A stretch of DNA of 5,205 nucleotides from NCBI GenBank assembly GCA_937875645.1, contig CALLXO010000257.1:1-5205 (forward strand). The letters run 5' to 3'. The position numbers were made by a program, and so were the translations under genes. Below are positions 1 to 4,429 of this stretch, piece after piece (the first letter of the stretch is position 1; each line of letters opens with the position of its first letter). Below the pieces are notes generated by a model that was not told the origin of the DNA, made no database searches, and was given only the letters and a program-made list of their open reading frames with translations. The stretch comes from an uncultured Clostridia bacterium. Its GTDB lineage: Bacteria > Bacillota > Clostridia > Christensenellales > CAG-314.

Positions 1-878
1 AGCTTAGACAACAAATCTGCTGCCGTCAGCAGTTTAGAAAAATCCGCAGGATTAAGCCGCTCTGAGCCGCTAAACTTACTCATACTTATCGAACCTATGC
101 CGCATACCAATCTTTGAACAAGTTGCGAGCGAGGCATTTCGAGAGAAAAAACAGCGCATATTTTGCCTTGTTTTGCGGCGCTTTCCACAATATTTAACGC
201 TAAGCTGCTCTTTCCGCAACCGGGGCGAGCTGCCAAAACGATTAAATCGCCTTTTTGCAAGCCGTTTGTTACTTTGTCAAACCGCTTAAAGCCTGTTTGT
301 ATGCCCTTAAAGGCGTCTTTGTTTTTGTATATCTCGTCACAACGCTGTATAAAATCCTGCACATCGTTTCTGACGGAAAGCAATTCGCCGCTACTGGTGT
401 CTTTTCCTATATCGTAGATGCATTTTTCCGCATCAGCGAGTAACTTGGTTTTATCCTCCGCTTGTTTTATGTTTTTAAGTATATCGGTACAGGCGTAAGC
501 GAGTTTCCGCTTTGTACTTTCCCTCACTACAATATCAAGATACATTTTGAAATTTGCCGCAGTAGGGACGCAAGTCGCTAGAGATGTTATGTAGTCTATG
601 CCGCCGACATTTGCCAATTGAATTCTACGCTCTAAACTGTCAATAAGACTTACCAAATCTAATGCCTTATTGCTTTTAACAATATCCCGCATGGAAGCAA
701 AAACTATTTTATTAGCGGGCGAATAAAAATCCTCTTCGGTTAGATTAAGCAAAATATCCTGAACAGTGCGACTGTCAATTAAAACACAACCGAGCAAAGA
801 TTGCTCCGCTTCGAGGCTGTAAAAGTTAGAATTAATTGCAGCAGATAAAGTATTGTCATTTTTTGCGTATTTTGACAT
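1..878 (-). CDS. dnaB: Replicative DNA helicase DnaB, N-terminal two thirds (3' end beyond window)
   Basis: The reverse complement is open from ATG at 878 to the left edge: 292 complete codons with no stop, against roughly 440-450 aa usual for the family. DnaB is the hexameric 5'-3' helicase that unwinds DNA at the replication fork and recruits primase. Residues about 21-125 match the DnaB N-terminal domain (SLEAEQSLLGCVLID, then EEDFYSPANKIVF, then GGIDYITSLAT and VPTAAN). After a linker, the RecA-like motor begins near residue 185 (GIQTGFKRFDKVTNGLQKGD). Walker A is ARPGCGKS with Lys223; most relatives have GMGKT here. It is followed by FSLEM at 244-248. Walker B, the arginine finger and the DNA-binding loops lie outside the window. 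The start is supported by GGAG five bases upstream and by a strong promoter. Upstream lies a divergent small gene rather than rplI, which precedes dnaB in many Firmicutes. Confidence 0.97.
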   Translation of the reverse strand, partial: MSKYAKNDNTLSAAINSNFYSLEAEQSLLGCVLIDSRTVQDILLNLTEEDFYSPANKIVFASMRDIVKSNKALDLVSLIDSLERRIQLANVGGIDYITSLATCVPTAANFKMYLDIVVRESTKRKLAYACTDILKNIKQAEDKTKLLADAEKCIYDIGKDTSSGELLSVRNDVQDFIQRCDEIYKNKDAFKGIQTGFKRFDKVTNGLQKGDLIVLAARPGCGKSSLALNIVESAAKQGKICAVFSLEMPRSQLVQRLVCGIGSISMSKFSGSERLNPADFSKLLTAADLLSK

Positions 879-883
879 GGTTA

Positions 884-887
884 CTCC
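884..887 (-). promoter_or_regulatory. Shine-Dalgarno site of dnaB
   Basis: On the minus strand the sequence reads TTGGAGTAACC then ATG. GGAG ends five bases before the start codon, which is normal Firmicutes spacing and fixes the dnaB start at 878. Confidence 0.75.
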
Positions 888-896
888 AAAAACAAT

Positions 897-915
897 AGGC
901 AAACAGAATTTGCCT
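897..915 (-). promoter_or_regulatory. Small hairpin in the dnaB leader
   Basis: The predicted dnaB 5' leader (about 46 nt) contains AGGCAAA-TTCTG-TTTGCCT, a perfect 7-bp stem with a 5-nt loop. It lies between the predicted transcription start (near 924) and the GGAG site. A run of five T follows it within a few bases, so it resembles a weak attenuator or a 5' stabilising hairpin. The structure is visible in the sequence; any regulatory role is inference. It does not cover the ribosome-binding site. Confidence 0.4.
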
Positions 916-930
916 TGTAAATTAAATTAT

Positions 931-959
931 ATTATATACCATATACACTCTTTTTTCAA
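931..959 (-). promoter_or_regulatory. Housekeeping (sigma-A type) promoter of dnaB
   Basis: On the minus strand there is a -35 TTGAAA (954-959), a 17-bp spacer and a consensus -10 TATAAT (931-936). Transcription would begin near 924, giving a leader of about 46 nt that includes a hairpin and the GGAG site. The match to the sigma-70/sigma-A consensus is 11 of 12 bases with ideal spacing. The DNA around it is very AT-rich. Confidence 0.8.
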
Positions 960-979
960 GCACTTTTTCGACAGCTACA

Positions 980-998
980 AAAATCGTTGAAAGATTTT
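980..998. repeat. Short inverted repeat between the divergent promoters
   Basis: AAAATC and GATTTT form a perfect 6-bp inverted repeat with a 7-nt centre (GTTGAAA). It lies between the -35 boxes of the two divergent promoters (954-959 minus and 1008-1013 plus). It could be an operator acting on both genes, but a 6-bp repeat of this composition is expected often by chance in AT-rich DNA. No known regulator motif is recognised. Confidence 0.2.
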
Positions 999-1007
999 CC
1001 TTTTTAA

Positions 1008-1036
1008 TATACATCAATAAAAGTATAAGTTATAAT
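1008..1036 (+). promoter_or_regulatory. Promoter of the 84-aa gene; predicts a leaderless transcript
   Basis: The -35 is TATACA (1008-1013, four of six consensus bases), followed by a 17-bp spacer and a perfect -10 TATAAT (1031-1036). Only seven bases (AGCTTAT) separate the -10 from the ATG at 1044. Transcription should therefore start at or next to the A of the start codon. There is no Shine-Dalgarno-like sequence upstream of the ATG, consistent with leaderless translation. Confidence 0.65.
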
Positions 1037-1043
1037 AGCTTAT

Positions 1044-1298
1044 ATGAAATTTTGGGTAAAAGCTTATAACAACGAAAAACTTATTTTAAATATATTAGAA
1101 ATCGATACTCAACCGATAACAGCAGTATGGCTGGAAGCTCTTTTGCGGCAATTGTGCGACGAGCACGATTTGCCAACACCAATAGTTACCGAAATAAATG
1201 CAAAAAACCTAATTACCTTTAACCATACACAATTTAAACAGTGTGATTTTTTGGAATCAATAAATTTCGATTATTTGGAAGTCAGCAGATATAAATAA
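1044..1298 (+). CDS. Small protein of unknown function (84 aa)
   Basis: This is a complete ORF from ATG to TAA encoding 84 residues; I do not recognise a named family. It is probably cytosolic: there is no signal peptide or transmembrane segment. The N-terminal part (MKFWVKAYNNEKLILNILEI) looks like a beta hairpin. A helix follows (about 28-42, WLEALLRQLCDEHD), then LPTPIVTE, and a C-terminal part rich in F and acidic residues ending FDYLEVSRYK. The layout recalls small conserved hypothetical proteins of Clostridia, from memory and unverified. Evidence that it is real: its own promoter, a terminator overlapping its stop, and a sequence not explained by an opposite-strand gene. An in-frame TAA at 1026-1028 makes ATG 1044 the first usual start. 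It has no visible ribosome-binding site and is divergent from dnaB. Confidence 0.75.
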   Translation: MKFWVKAYNNEKLILNILEIDTQPITAVWLEALLRQLCDEHDLPTPIVTEINAKNLITFNHTQFKQCDFLESINFDYLEVSRYK

Positions 1299-1323
1299 AA
1301 TCGGGTTTTTACGCCCGATTTTT
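1297..1323. terminator. Bidirectional rho-independent terminator between convergent genes
   Basis: AAAATCGGG (1297-1305) pairs with CCCGATTTT (1314-1322) around an 8-nt loop (TTTTTACG). On the plus strand the stem runs into a T tract (1319-1323), ending the 84-aa gene right at its stop codon. On the minus strand the same stem is followed by TTTTATTTAT, so it can also end the clpC-hpf transcript 30 nt after the hpf stop. The position between two convergent genes supports both roles. Confidence 0.85.
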
Positions 1324-1352
1324 GTTAAAATTTTACTCTTTTTAATTTTGTC

Positions 1353-1886
1353 CTATTCAACATAAGGCTGTAGCAAGCCGATTTTGCCGTCATTACGCCG
1401 GTAAACAACTTCTACATTATCGGTGCTAATATTTACAAACACGTAAAAATCATGATCAAGCATTTCGAGTTGAGCGATAGCTTCCTTAACGTCAATGGCT
1501 TTGATTGCAAATCTTTTTGTTTTTGCGATTTCGAGCTCTTCCTGCTCAACGCCGGCGACATAAACATAATCGGCGCTGTCCACAACAGCCTTTTTGCCCG
1601 ATTTGTCAATCTGTCTTTCCTTAAATTTAATTATCCGACGCTCAATTTTGGGCAAGAGTTCGTCAATGTTATGGTACATTGTGTCGCCTACCACTTCCGA
1701 ACGGATTTGTTGCCCATTATAAAGCAACGACAGCTCCAAACGACATTTTTTGCCGCTGGCGGAAAGAATCACCTTTGCCGTAGGGACTTGACTGAAATAC
1801 TTGTCAAGTTTTTGAAGCTTTTTGTCCAAAATAGAAATCAAATTGCCTCTTACAGTATAGTTTTTGGTAACAATGTCCAGTTTCAT
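1353..1886 (-). CDS. hpf: Ribosome hibernation-promoting factor, long form (HPF)
   Basis: This encodes a 177-aa long-form HPF (ribosome-associated inhibitor of the RaiA/YfiA family). HPF binds the 30S decoding region and, through its C-terminal domain, pairs 70S ribosomes into inactive 100S dimers when growth slows. Residues 1-95 are the S30AE N-terminal domain (MKLDIVTKNYTV, then DKKLQKLDKYF, GDTMYHNIDELLPKIERRI and a basic KFKERQ stretch). An acidic linker (about 103-120) follows. The dimerisation domain spans about 121-175: KTKRFAIKAIDVKEAIAQLE, then LDHDFYVFVN, then VEVVYRRNDGKIGLLQP, which is strongly typical. The start is placed at ATG 1886 because AAGGAGG lies nine bases upstream and the protein then begins as HPFs do; the in-frame ATG at 1913 would add nine residues overlapping that site. 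It begins 32 bp after clpC with no terminator between, so co-transcription is likely. The stop is TAG. Confidence 0.96.
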   Translation of the reverse strand: MKLDIVTKNYTVRGNLISILDKKLQKLDKYFSQVPTAKVILSASGKKCRLELSLLYNGQQIRSEVVGDTMYHNIDELLPKIERRIIKFKERQIDKSGKKAVVDSADYVYVAGVEQEELEIAKTKRFAIKAIDVKEAIAQLEMLDHDFYVFVNISTDNVEVVYRRNDGKIGLLQPYVE

Positions 1887-1895
1887 TTTTTGTTT

Positions 1896-1902
1896 CCTCC
1901 TT
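1896..1902 (-). promoter_or_regulatory. Shine-Dalgarno site of hpf, decides the start
   Basis: On the minus strand AAGGAGG stands nine bases before ATG 1886. It is the strongest ribosome-binding site in the window. It lies downstream of the alternative ATG at 1913, which excludes that longer start. It lets hpf be translated independently within a clpC-hpf transcript. Confidence 0.85.
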
Positions 1903-1918
1903 ATATATTGCATTGATG

Positions 1919-4312
1919 TTACTTTTTGAAAAGAATCTTGTTATTATAACCATCAATAATAATTTTATCGCCTTTTTTGATTTTGCCGCCAAGCAACGCT
2001 TCGCTTAATTTATCCTCTACCCAGCGTTGAATAATACGCTTGAGCGGTCGAGCACCGTATTCGGCACTATAACCTTGATGAGCTAATATATTAACGGCGC
2101 TGTCGGTAAATTCGATATGCAAGTTATTTTCCTTAAGCCTGTTTGCTAATTTTTGCATAAACAGGGCGGCTATTTGTTTTGCAGCATCATAACTCAAGGG
2201 ATGAAATACTACTATGTCGTCCACTCGGTTTAAAAACTCCGGTTTAAAAGTCCGTTTTAATGCGGCAAAATACTTCTCCTTAAGTATATCGTAGTTATAG
2301 TTAGAATCATTTGTATTTATGTCAGACACGTTTATGTTAATCTCTGCGCCTACGTTACTGGTCATAATAATGACGGTGTTTTTAAAGTCCACCACCCTGC
2401 CTCTGTTGTCCGTAAGCCTGCCTTCATCAAGAATTTGTAAAAATACGTTAAAAACGTCAGGATGAGCTTTTTCGATTTCGTCAAACAATACAATGGAATA
2501 AGGGCGACGGCGGACTTTTTCTGTAAGCTGTCCGCTTTCCTCATAGCCTATAAAACCGGGGGGTGCGCCGATAAGCTTGTTTACGCTGTTGGCTTCGCCG
2601 TACTCGCTCATATCGACATTTATTATGTCGTTTTCCTCCCCAAACATAATTTTAGCCAACGCTTTGGATAACTCCGATTTGCCCACTCCCGTGCTACCCA
2701 CAAAAATAAAACTGCCTATAGGACGTTTTGGGTCTTTTAACCCCGCTCTTGCTCTGCGTAATGCTGTGCTGACAGCATGTACAGCTTCCTGCTGACCAAT
2801 AATACTTTTAGAGAGAGTGTCTTCAAGATTAAGTAGTTTTGCGCTTTCGCTTTCGCTCAGCTTTGCAATAGGTATGCCTGTCCATTTTGATACCGTCTGC
2901 GCTATTGTATCCTCATTGACAACAGGTCGAGAGGCTAAACCTAACGAAAGTTTTAATTTTTGCAGATGCAAAGTTTCCTCTGCAATTAAATTTTTAAATT
3001 TTTCTGCCTCAATAAAATCATCGTGCGTCTTTGCTCTGTTTTTTTGAGCAGTAAGCAATCGAATTTTTTCCTCCACTTCAGAAAGTTGCGGAGAGGAGGT
3101 AAAGCTTGTTAAGCGTATCATACTTGCGGCTTCGTCAATGAGGTCAACTGCTTTGTCAGGCAAAAACCTGTCGGTAATGTAACGTGCCGATAAATTTGCC
3201 GCCGCACTTAAAGCATCGTCACTTATTGTTACATTATGGTGCGCCTCGTACTTTTCTTTCAGTCCCTTCAAAATTTCCACCGTTTGTTCTACCGAAGGCT
3301 GTTCAACATTTACTACCTGAAAACGTCGCTCTAATGCTGGGTCTTTGCTGATATATCGGCGGTACTCGTCCATTGTAGTTGCGCCAATTGTCTGTAAATC
3401 TCCCCGTGCTAAAACAGGCTTTAAAATTTCCGCCGCATCCATTTTGCTGTCGCCGGTACTGCCTGCACCCACAAGATTGTGAATTTCGTCAATAAACAAA
3501 ATTATGTTTTTTTTGTTTATCATAAAGTTGACGGCATCCCGCAGCTTTTGTTCAAATTCACCTCTAAATTTTGTGCCCGCAAGCAGTCCTGCTAAATCCA
3601 GACTAAATATTATTTTATTTTTTATAATGTCGGGAACTTTATCCGTAGCAATTAAACTTGATAGTCCTTCCACAACGGCAGATTTGCCCACTCCCGCCTC
3701 CCCTGTCAATACGGGATTATTTTTTGTACGCCGGCAAAGTATTTGAATAACACGTTCTATCTCAGTTTCCCTGCCAATAACGGGGTCGAGTTTGCCGCTA
3801 CGTGCCCGTTTTGTGAGACTATATCCAAAAGCTTCCAACGGACCTAAGTCTTCGTCCTCCTGCAATTTTATATCGTATCCGTTTTGGCTTAACATTTCCG
3901 CCGTGCCTGTCTTTTTGGCTATGATGCTTATCGCTCTGTCAACATTAAAACCTATTTTATTAAAATAAGCCGCCGCCTCCGTTTTGCCTAAAAGAATGGA
4001 AAGTAAAAGATGCTCAGTGTTTACTTGTTCCGAACCGCCACAGGCAGCTAATTTTTGAGCATATTCGAGAGCATATTTCGCCTCACTACTTAAGTTGATT
4101 ACAGCCGAGTGATTTTTATCCACAGTCAGCACAAAATTTTGAGCAAGTATACCTAGCTTTTTTAGAGTATTGTTTGCCTCACATTCGACATTTAATAATC
4201 CGAAAATAAAATAGGTGGTGTCCAGCGTTACGCCGCCCATTGTTTTTAAAGTTTTTTCGGCAAAGGATAAAACTTTGTTTAAATTTGCTGTATAAAATTC
4301 CTTCGATAACAT
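1919..4312 (-). CDS. clpC: ClpC-type AAA+ unfoldase (class I Clp ATPase)
   Basis: This encodes 797 aa, close to the usual 810-820 of ClpC, a hexameric ATP-driven unfoldase that normally feeds proteins to ClpP. Order of parts: two Clp_N repeats (about 1-140); D1 with Walker A GEAGVGKS (Lys210), Walker B ILFIDE (271-276) and DPALERRF arginines (329-330); a short coiled middle domain (about 408-455, with Phe433), which indicates ClpC rather than ClpB; D2 with Walker A GSTGVGKS (Lys545), Walker B IVLFDE (607-612), TSN sensor 1 (651-653), Arg696 in FLNR and sensor 2 GARPLKR (753-759). Pore loops read TKFRG and GFIG, with Phe replacing the usual Tyr. Oddities: the 657-677 loop has no [LIV]GF ClpP-docking motif, and the first N-repeat has Thr33 where B. 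subtilis has phosphoarginine-binding Glu32. It has its own promoter and precedes hpf; ctsR, mcsA and mcsB are not adjacent. The start fits family N termini, but no Shine-Dalgarno site is usable. Confidence 0.93.
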   Translation of the reverse strand: MLSKEFYTANLNKVLSFAEKTLKTMGGVTLDTTYFIFGLLNVECEANNTLKKLGILAQNFVLTVDKNHSAVINLSSEAKYALEYAQKLAACGGSEQVNTEHLLLSILLGKTEAAAYFNKIGFNVDRAISIIAKKTGTAEMLSQNGYDIKLQEDEDLGPLEAFGYSLTKRARSGKLDPVIGRETEIERVIQILCRRTKNNPVLTGEAGVGKSAVVEGLSSLIATDKVPDIIKNKIIFSLDLAGLLAGTKFRGEFEQKLRDAVNFMINKKNIILFIDEIHNLVGAGSTGDSKMDAAEILKPVLARGDLQTIGATTMDEYRRYISKDPALERRFQVVNVEQPSVEQTVEILKGLKEKYEAHHNVTISDDALSAAANLSARYITDRFLPDKAVDLIDEAASMIRLTSFTSSPQLSEVEEKIRLLTAQKNRAKTHDDFIEAEKFKNLIAEETLHLQKLKLSLGLASRPVVNEDTIAQTVSKWTGIPIAKLSESESAKLLNLEDTLSKSIIGQQEAVHAVSTALRRARAGLKDPKRPIGSFIFVGSTGVGKSELSKALAKIMFGEENDIINVDMSEYGEANSVNKLIGAPPGFIGYEESGQLTEKVRRRPYSIVLFDEIEKAHPDVFNVFLQILDEGRLTDNRGRVVDFKNTVIIMTSNVGAEININVSDINTNDSNYNYDILKEKYFAALKRTFKPEFLNRVDDIVVFHPLSYDAAKQIAALFMQKLANRLKENNLHIEFTDSAVNILAHQGYSAEYGARPLKRIIQRWVEDKLSEALLGGKIKKGDKIIIDGYNNKILFKK

Positions 4313-4321
4313 CCTAAAACA

Positions 4322-4350
4322 ATTGTAACATAAACATTAGTTTTTTTCAA
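4322..4350 (-). promoter_or_regulatory. Promoter of clpC(-hpf); predicts a nearly leaderless transcript
   Basis: On the minus strand there is a -35 TTGAAA (4345-4350), a 17-bp spacer and a -10 TACAAT (4322-4327) with an extended TGT just upstream (4328-4330). Only TGTTTTAGG separates the -10 from the ATG at 4312. The likely start is the A at 4315, leaving about three untranslated bases. AGG abuts the ATG with no spacing, so it cannot act as a normal Shine-Dalgarno site. I see no CtsR-type (GGTCAAA repeats) or CIRCE operator here. Confidence 0.75.
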
Positions 4351-4392
4351 TAAGGTTTAATCAACTCGGCTCTTTTTTTGCTTTCTTGCAAC

Positions 4393-4418
4393 AAAAAACC
4401 GACGCATATAACGTCGGT
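4393..4418 (-). terminator. Rho-independent terminator of the EF-G-like gene
   Basis: On the minus strand ACCGACG-TTATATG-CGTCGGT forms a 7-bp stem (4398-4404 with 4412-4418) and a 7-nt loop. It runs directly into TTTTTT (4393-4398). It starts 11 nt after the TAA of the EF-G-like gene and lies before the clpC promoter, so the two genes are probably separate transcription units. Confidence 0.88.
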
Positions 4419-4429
4419 CATTTTTGCTA

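Noticed and set aside
163..417. An 84-codon plus-strand ORF (and an overlapping 62-codon one)
   Set aside because: These are antisense to the conserved DnaB reading frame, including its Walker A region, and have no signals of their own.
1353..1913. Longer hpf start at ATG 1913
   Set aside because: It would place the AAGGAGG site inside the gene and add nine residues not seen at HPF N termini; ATG 1886 fits both the ribosome-binding site and the family.
1452..1916. A 154-codon plus-strand ORF opposite hpf
   Set aside because: It lies almost wholly antisense to the well-supported hpf gene, has no promoter or ribosome-binding site, and its translation looks like no protein family; it is a shadow of hpf.
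1943..1971. A possible internal promoter for hpf (TATAAT at 1943-1948)
   Set aside because: The -10 is consensus, but the hexamer 17 bp upstream (GCGATA) matches only three of six bases and it sits within conserved clpC coding sequence; it could add weak hpf expression but is not supported enough to list.
4116..4124. A perfect DnaA-box consensus TTATCCACA
   Set aside because: It is a single copy inside clpC coding sequence (codons for V-D-K) with no cluster of boxes or AT-rich unwinding element, so it is no evidence of an origin.
1919..4312. ClpB rather than ClpC
   Set aside because: The middle domain is only about 48 residues with a ClpC-like pattern around Phe433, far shorter than the long ClpB coiled coil, despite the absent ClpP-docking motif.
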